A stretch of DNA of 64,000 nucleotides, from positions 744,001 through 808,000 of the forward strand of contig JADJGJ010000002.1 in assembly GCA_016708105.1 (NCBI GenBank), in the 5' to 3' direction. The stretch is from Crocinitomicaceae bacterium. Lineage in GTDB: Bacteria; Bacteroidota; Bacteroidia; Flavobacteriales_D; Crocinitomicaceae. Below, piece after piece: positions 1-9,115 of this stretch (position 1 is its first letter; each line of letters starts with the position of its first letter). Both the position numbers and the translations under genes were made by a program. A model generated the notes under the pieces. The model saw nothing but the letters and a program-made list of their open reading frames with translations. It was not told where the DNA came from and searched no databases.

Positions 1-284
1 CCAACACGGGCAAAAAAATGGCTGTGTTCAGTCTGGCTACCAAAGAATTTTTTACAGATTCTAAAGGAGAACGTCAAACAGAAACGCAATGGCATAACTT
101 GGTAGCATGGGGAAGACAAGCAGAAATTGTTGAGCAATATTTTAAACCGGGTCAGAAAATCACGGTTGAAGGAAAATTGATGAATCGCAGTTACGAAAAT
201 AAAGAAGGCGAAAAAATTTCACGTACCGAAGTGAAAATTCAAAAGATGTTGATGTTGATGAAGTCAAAAATGAATCAGGCGTAA
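1..284 (+). CDS. ssb: Single-stranded DNA-binding protein, 5' truncated by window edge
   Basis: This is an OB-fold single-stranded DNA-binding protein of the SSB family, acting in replication, repair and recombination. The reading frame is open from base 3 (NTGKKMAVFSLAT), so the real start lies upstream of the window and the ATG at 18 is internal. Family signatures are FSLAT, the TQWHNLVAWG strand and GQKITVEGKL. The C-terminus ends in MKSKMNQA, with no glycine-rich linker and no acidic DDDxPF-type tip, so it is a short SSB like many secondary SSBs in Bacteroidota. A second ssb-like gene follows after 38 nt in the same direction, suggesting co-transcription. Confidence 0.9.
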   Translation, partial: NTGKKMAVFSLATKEFFTDSKGERQTETQWHNLVAWGRQAEIVEQYFKPGQKITVEGKLMNRSYENKEGEKISRTEVKIQKMLMLMKSKMNQA

Positions 285-322
285 AAAGAAGTAATAGTTA
301 ACTACACAAAAAACAGAAAACG

Positions 323-664
323 ATGAATACATTACAAAATACAGTCAACCTGATTGGAAGAACAGGCATTACCCCGGTGATAAAAACATTTGACAACGGA
401 GTTAAACTTGCAAAATTTTCATTGGCTACAAACGAGACGGTGATTGAACCGAGTGGAAAATCAGTTAAGACACAATGGCATCATGTCATTGCGTGGGGAG
501 TGAAAGCTGAACTAGTGGAGAAGTTTGTGAAGAAGGGACAGCTGCTGGCAGTGGATGGAAAACTGGTGAATCGCATTTTCAGGGATAATACAGGATCGAA
601 TAAACGAGTGACGGAGATACAGGTGAATGATATCCTGCTAATCAATCCTCAGAAATCAGCGTAA
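323..664 (+). CDS. Short single-stranded DNA-binding protein paralogue
   Basis: A complete 113-residue SSB-family protein with an OB fold: NTLQNTVNLIGRTG at the start, then FSLATNET, TQWHHVIAWG and GQLLAVDGKLVNR. It lies 38 nt behind another ssb gene of similar length, so the two look like a tandem duplication that has diverged. Like its neighbour it lacks the acidic C-terminal tip that recruits partner proteins in canonical SSB, which suggests a restricted role such as ssDNA protection. A rho-independent terminator follows, so the pair probably ends one transcription unit. Family assignment is firm; the specific role is not known. Confidence 0.88.
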   Translation: MNTLQNTVNLIGRTGITPVIKTFDNGVKLAKFSLATNETVIEPSGKSVKTQWHHVIAWGVKAELVEKFVKKGQLLAVDGKLVNRIFRDNTGSNKRVTEIQVNDILLINPQKSA

Positions 665-684
665 CCCGGAGTTTGATTATCGTT

Positions 685-751
685 AAACCGCCGTGGGCAA
701 TCCATAACAATCAGGTAGAAGGTTGGGATGGATGGTCCGGGCGGTTTTTTT
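685..751 (+). terminator. Rho-independent terminator after the ssb pair
   Basis: AAACCGCC (685-692) pairs with GGCGGTTT (740-747) and is followed by a T run. The arms extend imperfectly inward through ATCCAT/ATGGAT, giving a long hairpin. It sits just after the stop codon of the second ssb gene. Confidence 0.65.
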
Positions 752-773
752 ATTTGAGAATATTCCCAAGTTA

Positions 774-806
774 TTGGCAGTAAATCAAATTGAACCATTA
801 CTTTTG
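774..806 (+). promoter_or_regulatory. Bacteroidota-type promoter for the T9SS cargo gene
   Basis: A TTG at 774-776 is followed after 22 nt by TACTTTTG (799-806), a perfect match to the TAnnTTTG -7 consensus of Bacteroidota. The gene starts at 830, leaving a leader of about 20 nt. Spacing is at the upper end of what is described for the group. Confidence 0.5.
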
Positions 807-829
807 AGTTATAACCAATAAAATAAACT

Positions 830-1945
830 ATGAAAAGAAATTTACTTTTTGTTTCAGTTCTACTCTCTTATTGTGGAATTGCTCAAGTCAGTTACAATGA
901 AATGTCGCCTGTCTATAACGGAGAGTCAGGAATTACCACAACGGGAACAACAAGTGGAACAGTTACCTTCAGCGGTGATCGCGCATTCTGGGATGTTCAG
1001 TTGGATGTTGATGCAACAACCATTGCACCCGGTTTGGCAGCTTGCTATTGGACAGGAACAGAGTTTTGGGTTGCAAGATGGGGAAATGATTCCTTGTTTA
1101 CCGTTAATGCTTCAGGTGTAACTACTGATACGTTTGTAGTAGCCGGTGTTACAGGAACAAGAGCCATCACTTCAGACGGCACTGATATGTACCTTGCAGC
1201 TAATACTACATCTATTTACAAAGTGAATAAAACAACCAAAACGCTTACCAGCACAATTACCACATCAGTCACCAATTGTCGTTATTTAACTTATGACCCA
1301 ACGCTAAACGGTGGTGCAGGTGGATTTTGGACAGGTACCTGGGCAACTGATTGGACAGCTGTTAGCATGAGCGGAGCAACGCTTAGTACTATATCTGCAG
1401 CAACACATGGTATGACAACAACCTACGGACTTGCATACGATGGTGTATCAATCAGCGGACCATACTTGTGGGCATTTGATCAAACTGCTGCCGGAACCGG
1501 AGCAACTCTTGTTCAATTTGATATGTCAGGTAATCCAACCGGGTTGACACATGACACACAATCTGATCTTCAAACTGCACCAAATACCGGATTAGCCGGT
1601 GGTCTTTGGATTTCTGACAACTACAGTCCGGGTGTGAATTCAATTGGTGGTATCAGTCAAGGTGTTTCTTTGTTTGTTTATGAATTGGCTGATTTAGCTT
1701 CAGTGAGCGAACAAGAAATGGAAACTGTTTCTGTTTATCCTAACCCGGTTGTTGATGTGTTAACCATTAGTACTGACGCTAAAAATATTGAGCGCATTGA
1801 AATTTATTCTTTGAATGGTCAATTGATTGTTAGTCAAAATCAAACTAGCAATTCGGTAGATGTAGTTGAACTATTGTCTGGCGTTTATCTGATTAAAGTG
1901 TATACTGAATCAAGTGTACTTACTAGCCGCTTTGTGAAGAAATAA
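830..1945 (+). CDS. Secreted protein with type IX secretion C-terminal sorting domain
   Basis: A 371-residue exported protein of unknown activity. Residues 1-18 form a Sec signal peptide (MKRNLLFVSVLLSYCGIAQ). The middle (about 20-285) is rich in Thr, Gly and Trp with repeating short strands (GTEFWVARWGNDSLFTV, TSDGTDMYLAANTTSIYKV), as in a beta-propeller. The last 75 residues match the T9SS type A sorting domain: VYPNPVVDVLTIS, IEIYSLNGQLI, LLSGVYLIKVYTES and a basic end (RFVKK). It should be carried across the outer membrane by T9SS and cleaved there. It has its own promoter and terminator, so it appears monocistronic. No catalytic motif is visible. Confidence 0.85.
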   Translation: MKRNLLFVSVLLSYCGIAQVSYNEMSPVYNGESGITTTGTTSGTVTFSGDRAFWDVQLDVDATTIAPGLAACYWTGTEFWVARWGNDSLFTVNASGVTTDTFVVAGVTGTRAITSDGTDMYLAANTTSIYKVNKTTKTLTSTITTSVTNCRYLTYDPTLNGGAGGFWTGTWATDWTAVSMSGATLSTISAATHGMTTTYGLAYDGVSISGPYLWAFDQTAAGTGATLVQFDMSGNPTGLTHDTQSDLQTAPNTGLAGGLWISDNYSPGVNSIGGISQGVSLFVYELADLASVSEQEMETVSVYPNPVVDVLTISTDAKNIERIEIYSLNGQLIVSQNQTSNSVDVVELLSGVYLIKVYTESSVLTSRFVKK

Positions 1946-1970
1946 AATTTTCGATTAAATGTGATTCATT

Positions 1971-2003
1971 AATCCCGCTGATTTTTTCAGCGGGATTTTT
2001 TTT
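1971..2003 (+). terminator. Rho-independent terminator after the T9SS cargo gene
   Basis: A perfect stem, AATCCCGCTGA with TCAGCGGGATT across a short T-rich loop, is followed by a run of T. It lies 25 nt after the stop codon. The T tract runs up to the end of the convergent SpoIID-like gene. Confidence 0.85.
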
Positions 2004-3216
2004 ATAATCCATAATCAGAATAAATTTTCTGATTGAAAAAACTGAGTTGACCGTAATCAAAAAATTCTACTCCGGTAAAATAGAATTTTAAAATCTGCTC
2101 AAATGAAAATCCAAATTGCGCCATACGCATGGCTCCTTCTTGACATAATCCAACACCATGACCAAATCCTTTACCTTGAAGTACCAGCTCAGTACCTTCC
2201 AAATGACATGAAAACCAAGTAGACTTTAATTTGAATTCTTCTCTCAAATCACGCAGCGGAATTCCAAAATGCGGAGACAAGAAAAATGCATAACGCACAG
2301 GTTGATTAAAATAATAAATAGCATTACCAATCAACGAATCGTTGACAGGGTATCCAAAATTTTTATTCAAATACGATTTCCATTTTTCTGCCGGAATTTT
2401 TTTTGACCACACCGCTTGTTTTGAGTGAATACAAAAAGTATCTCGTACACTTTTGCACCAGGGTAATGATACGTTCCAAACAAAATCTGATTCACTGGTT
2501 TGTCCGCCACAATTGGCAAAAAAATATCCATCAGCCAAATTGTATTGCTGATCAATCATTACAATTCCATCTGTTGCATCAACGGCAGTTTTTATGAGTG
2601 GTGTAAATCTCATCATACTGTGATAGGCTTGACAGTGCACATCATCGCATAAACTAAAACCATCTTTACTGTGTTTAGACAAATGATCAAGCGCATAGGT
2701 TCTACTCAAAACAGCCTGTACTTTGTAATATTCAAGATGCTTACCGCCGCCACCTTCACTTTCAATAACTCCGGCAAGATAATTTTTAATGTCTACTTTA
2801 TTTATGATGCGCAAGGTTCCGTTTGCTGTGGATGATATTTCAAAATTATTCATGTATCGTCTGGATTTTTTGACTGTCGGGTTGAGACACTGAAATGAGA
2901 GATCGCTATTTTCAATCCGCTCATACATGAAAAGTGTATTTGTTAACCAATGCTCTGTATTATTTTTTTTTACCTGAATTTGATTGTTTACAATATCAAC
3001 ATGGACAACATCTTCTTTCGCTATTGTGAAAATAAAAGAAGAGTCATTATAAAAATCATAGGCACCTGAACCATACGTGATGCTGAGAGATTTTGGTTTT
3101 TGAGAATAAAAAATGCCGATATCTAATTTCTGCGCGTGGCATGAAATTTCTGCTGCACCCGTGAAGATGAAAAGTAGGGCAACATGTATCCATCGTTCTA
3201 AAAATATTACAGGCAT
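2002..3216 (-). CDS. SpoIID/LytB-domain protein, putative peptidoglycan-acting enzyme
   Basis: A 404-residue exported protein with a SpoIID/LytB domain, the fold that in sporulating bacteria cleaves stripped glycan strands. The N-terminus carries a hydrophobic signal-like segment ending near CHAQ. The domain shows GVIESEGGGGK, YYKVQAVLSRTYAL, VHCQAYHSM, a conserved TDGIVM segment, FFANCGGQTSESDFVW and the closing GKGFGHGVGLCQEGAMRMA. The organism type is non-sporulating, so the role is probably general cell-wall remodelling. It lies 20 nt downstream of lpxB on the same strand and is likely co-transcribed with it. Domain call is strong; substrate is inferred. Confidence 0.85.
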   Translation of the reverse strand: MPVIFLERWIHVALLFIFTGAAEISCHAQKLDIGIFYSQKPKSLSITYGSGAYDFYNDSSFIFTIAKEDVVHVDIVNNQIQVKKNNTEHWLTNTLFMYERIENSDLSFQCLNPTVKKSRRYMNNFEISSTANGTLRIINKVDIKNYLAGVIESEGGGGKHLEYYKVQAVLSRTYALDHLSKHSKDGFSLCDDVHCQAYHSMMRFTPLIKTAVDATDGIVMIDQQYNLADGYFFANCGGQTSESDFVWNVSLPWCKSVRDTFCIHSKQAVWSKKIPAEKWKSYLNKNFGYPVNDSLIGNAIYYFNQPVRYAFFLSPHFGIPLRDLREEFKLKSTWFSCHLEGTELVLQGKGFGHGVGLCQEGAMRMAQFGFSFEQILKFYFTGVEFFDYGQLSFFNQKIYSDYGL

Positions 3217-3236
3217 TCAGCAGGTGACAAATAAAT

Positions 3237-4361
3237 TTATTGTTTCGTATAATTGAGTATCAATTCAGCAGTTCTTTTGCTTGCTCCACCACCTCCTAAT
3301 ACCTCAGCAAGTGAATCATAATTCTGCATTAAATTGGTGTATGCTGTGTGTTGCTCATCTTTCAAGTTTTTTAATTCGTGAATGATGTTTTCAGGGTTGA
3401 GTTCGTGTTGAATCAATTCTTTCACAACTAGTTTATCCATGATTAAATTTACCAGCGAAATATATTTCACCTTGATCAAGCGTTTGGCAATTTGATATGA
3501 AATATTGCTGCCTTTGTAGCATACAACTTCCGGTACTTTGAACAGCGCTGTTTCAAGGGTGGCAGTACCTGACGTTACCATGGCAAGATGAGCATTGTTC
3601 AGTAAATTGTAAGTGTCATTTTGTATCAGATGAATAATTTGTTTAGCAGCCAATTTCTGATAAAATTCAGGTGGAATATTTGGAGCACCGGCAACCAATA
3701 CATCATATTCAGGAAAAGCCTGCGCAGCTTTCAGCATGATGGGTAATTTGATTGAAATTTCCTGACGCCTGCTACCGGGAAGTAAGGCTAAAATCTTTTT
3801 ATCTCTAAGATGATATTTGCTTGTGAATTCAGTTTTTGATAAAGCTGATTTTTTAAATTCTTCAATGGCATCAAGTAGCGGGTGACCAACGTAATGAACA
3901 TCCATTTCAAACTTTTTATAAAAATCTTTTTCAAAGGGAAGAATGCAATACATCTCATCTACGATATTGCGAATTTTAAACACTCTGTTCTGTTTCCATG
4001 CCCACACCTGCGGAGAGATGTAGTAGTGAACAGGAATGTTGTTCTCGTTGGCAAATTCAGCAATGCGTAAATTAAATCCGGGATAATCAATCAGAATAAT
4101 TGCATCAGGCTTATACTTGAGAATATCAGTTTTACATAATTTAATGTTTGCCATAATGGTTCTGAGGTTAGCAAGCACCTCAATGAATCCCATAAAAGCA
4201 AGATCACGAATGTGTTTAACCGGTTGTCCGGCAATAACAGCCATGCGATCTCCACCCCAAAAACGAAATTCTGTTCCCGGCTCTTTGGCAAGCATTGCTT
4301 TCATCAGATTTGAACCATGCAAATCACCTGATGCTTCTCCGGCTATCACGTAGAATTTCAT
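3237..4361 (-). CDS. lpxB: Lipid-A-disaccharide synthase
   Basis: Condenses UDP-2,3-diacylglucosamine with 2,3-diacylglucosamine-1-phosphate (lipid X) to make the lipid A disaccharide, at the inner face of the cytoplasmic membrane. The 374-residue product has the usual family length and N-terminal signature GEASGDLHG (residues 8-16), followed by FWGGDRM, LIDYPGFNLRIA, YYISPQVWAWKQ, YVGHPLLD, LLPGSRRQEI and MVTSGTATLETAL. These are the GT19 landmarks. The remaining Raetz-pathway genes in the window (lpxA, lpxC-fabZ, lpxD) lie 53 kb away. The SpoIID-like gene follows on the same strand. Confidence 0.96.
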   Translation of the reverse strand: MKFYVIAGEASGDLHGSNLMKAMLAKEPGTEFRFWGGDRMAVIAGQPVKHIRDLAFMGFIEVLANLRTIMANIKLCKTDILKYKPDAIILIDYPGFNLRIAEFANENNIPVHYYISPQVWAWKQNRVFKIRNIVDEMYCILPFEKDFYKKFEMDVHYVGHPLLDAIEEFKKSALSKTEFTSKYHLRDKKILALLPGSRRQEISIKLPIMLKAAQAFPEYDVLVAGAPNIPPEFYQKLAAKQIIHLIQNDTYNLLNNAHLAMVTSGTATLETALFKVPEVVCYKGSNISYQIAKRLIKVKYISLVNLIMDKLVVKELIQHELNPENIIHELKNLKDEQHTAYTNLMQNYDSLAEVLGGGGASKRTAELILNYTKQ

Positions 4362-4623
4362 TTCGTGTTTAGTTTTTATTTTTTAGCATGCTGCAGAATC
4401 TTTGCAATCTGACAAATAATTACCAGATGCTGTCAAACTATCAAAGTTACCGGAATATAATCTAGCAAATCATGCGGTATGCCATGCAGAATTAACAGTG
4501 AGATGTGAAATAATGTAGATTTGACAAAAAAACCTGACCTTAACTTATTTGTACCTTTACTGGTTAAGATGGTTTGATCTTTTGAGTTCAAAACATAAAA
4601 AACCTGCAATTTCATCATCACAC

Positions 4624-5508
4624 ATGAAAAAAATATTTTCTCTGTTATTCATTTTATCTGCGCTTCATCTAAACGGGCAAGATCGGAAAATTGATCAGTT
4701 GGAAATTTTTTATGCGCAGGGTTATTATGCCAAAGTGCTGCGCAAGGCAAATAAATTATTGGCTGATCCCCTGTATGATTATAGCGGATTACCATCCTAT
4801 TATAGGTCGTTGGCTTTGTTTAGGCTGGCTGAAGATCCAATATGGTTTAAAAAACATCCTACCGGTATTGATGATGCAATAGCGGCTTATGCTGAATTTG
4901 CAGACAATGAAAAGATAAAAGATTACGTGTATGCGCATTATTTTGAACTAGCTAGTTTAAAAACCTACTTGGAAGAATTGCAAGAGAATTTCAGGGAAAG
5001 AGGATTGATTGGCACAGCAGATAAACTAAAAATATTTATTGCAGAAGATCTGGGTAAAATAAAATCTCGACCCGATGAAGAACCAATAAAAAATAATGAC
5101 AAACCAAAAGATACAACCATACAGGCAAGTGATTTAAGAAATCAAATTGTGACTTATGCCAAGCAATATATTGGTGTAAAATATGTTTGGTCAGGTACTG
5201 ATGCGAATGGATTTGATTGTTCAGGATTCACCAGTTATGTGATGAAAAAATTCAACATTGTTTTATCCCGCACGGCTTCAGGTCAGTTATCAGAATCAAA
5301 ACAAATTAAAATAGAGAATGCGCAAAAAGCTGATTTAGTTTTTTTTGGATCAGATGGAAAAATAACGCACGTTGGTTTAGTCACCTCAGAAAAAGGTGCT
5401 GAGTTAGAAATGATTCATGCCTCCACCAGCAAAGGTGTAATCATCACCAATATCATTCAATCTACTTACTGGAATCCTAAGCTGCAGGCAACGGGGACTT
5501 ATTTGTAG
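4624..5508 (+). CDS. NlpC/P60-family cysteine peptidase (cell-wall hydrolase)
   Basis: A secreted peptidase likely to cut peptide bonds in peptidoglycan stems. An ATG exists 75 nt upstream, but the start at 4624 gives a proper signal peptide (MKKIFSLLFILSALHLNGQ), so that is preferred; the product is 294 residues. Residues from about 20 to 175 form a helical, repeat-like region of unknown role. The C-terminal NlpC/P60 domain has its catalytic Cys in GFDCSGF, the His in KITHVGLV and a polar residue in MIHAST. The family is usual in Bacteroidota envelope maintenance. It diverges from lpxB across a 260-nt gap. Confidence 0.88.
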   Translation: MKKIFSLLFILSALHLNGQDRKIDQLEIFYAQGYYAKVLRKANKLLADPLYDYSGLPSYYRSLALFRLAEDPIWFKKHPTGIDDAIAAYAEFADNEKIKDYVYAHYFELASLKTYLEELQENFRERGLIGTADKLKIFIAEDLGKIKSRPDEEPIKNNDKPKDTTIQASDLRNQIVTYAKQYIGVKYVWSGTDANGFDCSGFTSYVMKKFNIVLSRTASGQLSESKQIKIENAQKADLVFFGSDGKITHVGLVTSEKGAELEMIHASTSKGVIITNIIQSTYWNPKLQATGTYL

Positions 5509-5617
5509 TGATTTTTTTGGTTGGGGTTTTTATGAACGCACCGCGGGTTTTCAACTGGACGCTGAGACGAACAGATGTTGGAGGATTGATTTTGTTTAGT
5601 TGTTGTTAGAATACCTA

Positions 5618-5968
5618 TTAATTTATTATTTCTGTTCCAATAACTACTTTTGAGACATACATGCTGTACTCTAAATTGTCCGTAATGCTCATTAATAGGG
5701 CGAATAGTATTGTGAAAAAAACAAAAATATTTTTAAGTTTTTCCGATTTTCTATAAAGTGCGTATGAAAAGAAGGCTAAGTTACAAGTGAAAATAATTGT
5801 CCAGAGCAAACAAATGTTTAATTCCATGTTTGAGATTGTTTGTCGCAAATGTTCAACGCCATTAGTTGCTAATTGTGATTCTGATTGATGTGATGCAAAA
5901 TAAGAAATTGCTTTAGAGGCAACTGCATAAAAAACAAATACAAGTGCCATTATTCTAATTGCTTTCAT
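5618..5968 (-). CDS. Small membrane protein of unknown function
   Basis: A 116-residue protein with three hydrophobic segments at roughly residues 5-25, 50-72 and 82-100, so probably an inner-membrane protein. I recognise no family. It is the first of several small, unrelated minus-strand genes (5.6-9.9 kb) that look like an accessory islet beside an insertion sequence. The ATG start is followed directly by the first hydrophobic stretch. Coding status rests on length and coherent hydropathy only. Confidence 0.5.
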   Translation of the reverse strand: MKAIRIMALVFVFYAVASKAISYFASHQSESQLATNGVEHLRQTISNMELNICLLWTIIFTCNLAFFSYALYRKSEKLKNIFVFFTILFALLMSITDNLEYSMYVSKVVIGTEIIN

Positions 5969-6191
5969 TTGTCTGTTTGATTAATTTAAAGTTTTTTGTA
6001 GTGGGCAAGTTATTTTTTTACGCCATAAGTGATCGAAGATACTGAACTAGATTTTAACGCAAAACTGTTCAACCAAATTTTCAAGCATTGCTATTAAAGA
6101 TTTTTAGTAGGGATGCTGTTTATTCAGCTGAATCAGGACGTTTCTATCCCGACTGAATTATTTTTTTGTAAGTGCAGTAATAATTTCTGTG

Positions 6192-6542
6192 TTAATATTC
6201 GTTTCCATGTCCTTTATCCAGTTTTTGTTTTGCCGTAACAATTTGAGCTGTAATGGCGATTGCATCAAGAAATTCACGCTCTTGAGTGGAGTCCTTAAGA
6301 TTATATTTTTCTTTCAGTTTCGGATATGATAATTCAACAAGGTCATCGAGTATGATAAGGGACGAGTCGCACAAAGTGAGATCGCCTATTTGAACCATGT
6401 AACTTTTTTTTAAGAATTCGGTTTCCGGTTTGATAATATTGACGAGGCTGTCAAACTCAAGTTCATTTTTTGTTTTTTCTGGCAAGAAAAAATTACAACT
6501 ATTTGTTGTGAAAGCTAGTATAATGCATACAATGTTTTTCAT
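6192..6542 (-). CDS. Putative lipoprotein of unknown function
   Basis: The open frame extends to 6602, but the internal ATG at 6542 gives a short hydrophobic leader with a candidate lipobox-like cysteine (MKNIVCIILAFTTNSCNFF), so I place the start there, for a product of 116 residues. The mature part is acidic and helical, with a KQKLDKGHGNEY tail. No known domain is recognised. It is one of the accessory islet genes, flanked by AT-rich gaps of about 220-250 nt, and appears to be transcribed alone. Confidence 0.5.
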   Translation of the reverse strand: MKNIVCIILAFTTNSCNFFLPEKTKNELEFDSLVNIIKPETEFLKKSYMVQIGDLTLCDSSLIILDDLVELSYPKLKEKYNLKDSTQEREFLDAIAITAQIVTAKQKLDKGHGNEY

Positions 6543-6786
6543 GAGAATTACAATTATAACTGCCCATTCATGCCTTTTTTCATCCTGAAGCTGCCAAATC
6601 AAAATTAGTCAATTAAGCCAATTTTTTTCATGGATTATTTAAAATTCCAATCACAATTTTGAAGTAATAAAATCGACATAAAATGCATTTATAAGTAAAA
6701 TTGGAATATAATATCTGATGAATTAAAAGAGAGCATCGGTATACGGACTTAACAACTTTGGAAAGCAGGCGGGGTTAAACATTATT

Positions 6787-7449
6787 TTACTCCCCATACC
6801 ACACGGGTCCATGACCACAACAGTCAATTTTTCCATTTGCAAAATCGGTTTCATATTTTTTGTCATTTTTTATCCATGTAATCACTTTTTGAGGATTGTC
6901 CAGAACAAAATCAATGGTCATTTTTCCATACTTTGATGTTCCGATGGCGACATGATTGAAGATTCTATTCATTTCATAATAATGGCATGGAGCATGACCT
7001 TCATACATTTGCATGATTCTAATGATTAATTGTGAATCTTGCATGGTTGCAAATTCTGGATCATTCTGAAAATCTTTCATTTCATCAAAAGGTCCCGGAA
7101 TAAAAAGATATTCATACAAAATATTTCCTTTAATGGATCTAAATTTCATATTCTTTCCATCCTCTATAAAATGATCTCGATAGACAACTGAAAGCTTGGA
7201 AAAATTCGGGGTAAAAATATATGAACCGGTTTGATCAATTACTCCCCATAGTGTATCTACTCTAACAGAGGTGTATTCACTCACAAAGTTGCGGACTTCA
7301 TCGAAAGTTGGTTTGATGACGAATGAGTTTGTTGTGTCTGTGAATCCGTATTTTCCGCTCAGCGTATCTAATTTTGGTGTTAGATATTGCCAATTCTGAG
7401 AGATTCCATTGAAAGCTGACAAAACTGAAACTAAAAATAATATCTTCAT
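6787..7449 (-). CDS. Exported WG-repeat-like protein
   Basis: A 220-residue protein with a signal peptide (MKILFLVSVLSAFNGISQ) and one or two WG-type repeats near the N-terminus: GKYGFTDTTNSFVIKPTFDE and TLWGVIDQTGSYIFTPNF. WG repeats of this kind (YGxxDxxGxxVIxPxFD) are common in Bacteroidota proteins of unknown role. The C-terminal half (about 110-220) is unlike the repeats and includes an HAPCHYYEMNRIFNHVAIG segment and a CCGHGPVWYGE end. It could be periplasmic or surface-exposed; the function is unknown. Confidence 0.62.
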   Translation of the reverse strand: MKILFLVSVLSAFNGISQNWQYLTPKLDTLSGKYGFTDTTNSFVIKPTFDEVRNFVSEYTSVRVDTLWGVIDQTGSYIFTPNFSKLSVVYRDHFIEDGKNMKFRSIKGNILYEYLFIPGPFDEMKDFQNDPEFATMQDSQLIIRIMQMYEGHAPCHYYEMNRIFNHVAIGTSKYGKMTIDFVLDNPQKVITWIKNDKKYETDFANGKIDCCGHGPVWYGE

Positions 7450-7773
7450 AATTAATGTATAGCTAAAATTGTTCCGTACTACAGCTCACCCAAGCTCGAA
7501 TTAAAATTAATCAACTACACGATATTATCCAACGATTTATTAAAATTCCGATCTAATTCTGAAGATCAATAAAAGTTTGGATATCTAATATTACATGACA
7601 GTTTGCGGCATGTGACCATGTGTGTTGTTCTTTTATTCAAGGAGTATGAATTCTTTTTCATTCCATTCATATAGTTCTGGCTTCGCGAAATAATCTGAAT
7701 AGGAAGTAAGACTAGAATCTGTAAATGTCTCAGAATTTGCAATAAGCAAGCGACTATCAATTTTGTACAAATA

Positions 7774-9115
7774 GACAGTATCCCTAAAAGTGTGTAAGTA
7801 GTTCCGGCTACGGTTTAATTCTTTCTCCAAAAATAATCATAAATTGATTTAATATTTCACCCCAACTTCTGATGGGCATGGTCCATCGTTTTGTTGCTTC
7901 TCTTATTGCTAAAAAAACGGATTTGATTACGGCATCGTCTGTCGGGTATGATAGTTTATTTTTAGTGTACTTTCTGATTTTTCCGTTCAGATTTTCAATA
8001 ACATTGGTTGTATAAATAATTTTTCTGATTTCAACCGGGAAGTCAAGAAACGCAGTTAGTTCCTCCCAGTTGGCGCGCCAACTTTTAATAGCATAACCGT
8101 ATTTACCGCCCCATTTTTTTTCAAGGTCATCTAGAGCGATAGCGGCAGCATCACGGTTTGGAGCATTGTAAATATGTTTCATATCAGCTGAGAACTCTTT
8201 CCTGTCTTTGTAGGAAACGTACTTGCAAGAGTTTCGTATTTGGTGTACCACGCAGATTTGTTTTGTTGATTCGGGAAAAATAGCACGGATAGTTTCTGTA
8301 AATCCCTTGAGATTATCGGTAGCTGTGATGAGTATATCTCTTACGCCTCTGGCTTTCAAGTCAGTCAGTACGGACATCCAAAAGGCAGCAGATTCATTTT
8401 TTCCAAGCCACATTCCAAGCACCTCCTTTTTACCATCAATACTAAGTCCAATAGCAATGTAAACTGTTTTTTCAACCACTCTTGAGTTTTCTCGAACCTT
8501 GAAAACAATACCATCCATCCAAACTACGAGATAGACCGGATCAAGAGCACGATTTTGCCAGGCACTCACATCGCTCAATACACGCTCGGTAATGCGAGAT
8601 ATTGTAGATGTTGACACATCAAAATTGTAGAGCTCTCGAATCTGTTCTTCAATATCGCTCACGGACATTCCTTTGGCATACATTGAGACAATAATATTCT
8701 CTACACCCTCAACCATGCTCTTGCGTTTTGGAACCAGAATAGGGTTAAATTCTGACTGGCGATCGCGTGGCACTTTTACCTCCATTTCGCCTTCTTTGGT
8801 TTTGAGTCGCTTGGTTATGTGACCGTTTCTGGCATTTTTACCATCGGATCTTTCATGTTTTTCATAACCAAGGTGAGCATCCATTTCACCTTCTAATAAC
8901 TGTTCTATGCCTCGTTTCTGAAGCTCTTCAATAAAACTATTAAAGGCATCTCCTGTCTTGAACTGCTTTAAAATTCTTTAGTTAATAATTCCTCTTTTTT
9001 CATACATTATGTGTTAAAGCCACCCAAAAAGTTATTTCCGAAATTTTTTTTGACTGTTAAAGGTCAAAAAATTTCAGAATAACTTTTGGCCTTACACACT
9101 TTTTGAGATGCTACC
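7774..9115 (-). mobile_element. IS256-family insertion sequence (1342 bp) with 8-bp target duplication
   Basis: The element is bounded by inverted ends. The left has G-T-A-T-C at 7778 then AAAAGTGTGTAAG; the right, read inward, has G-C-A-T-C then AAAAAGTGTGTAAG. They match at 18 of 21 positions. Immediately outside are direct copies of TACAAATA at 7766-7773 and 9116-9123, the size of target duplication expected for IS256. The following G is also shared, so 9 bp cannot be excluded. It carries one transposase gene. Its insertion splits a lipoprotein gene. Confidence 0.92.
7808..9003 (-). pseudogene. IS256-family (mutator-type) transposase, frameshifted near its N-terminus
   Basis: The 358-residue open part (8884 to 7808) has the DDE catalytic triad of the IS256/Mutator family. 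In its numbering these are D124 (VWMDG), D190 (ATDN) and E297 (TTNVIENLN), with the C-x2-H motif CVVHQ at 211. The natural start is upstream at 9003, giving MKKEELLTKEF. The frame then fails after TTT, and the KQFKTGDAFNSF continuation lies one base out of phase, so one base has been lost in the next codon. Transposase could still be made from the internal ATG at 8884, but without about 39 N-terminal residues. Sequencing error is not excluded. Confidence 0.88.

Noticed and set aside
5509..5617. Small RNA or tRNA gene in the gap
   Set aside because: No cloverleaf arms, T-loop or strong hairpin with T run could be found.
7633..7830. Stand-alone 65-residue gene
   Set aside because: Its first half reads from inside the IS end; it is the 3' part of the split lipoprotein gene.
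8223..8462. Plus-strand ORF inside the transposase
   Set aside because: It is antisense to the well-supported IS256 transposase and has no recognisable features.
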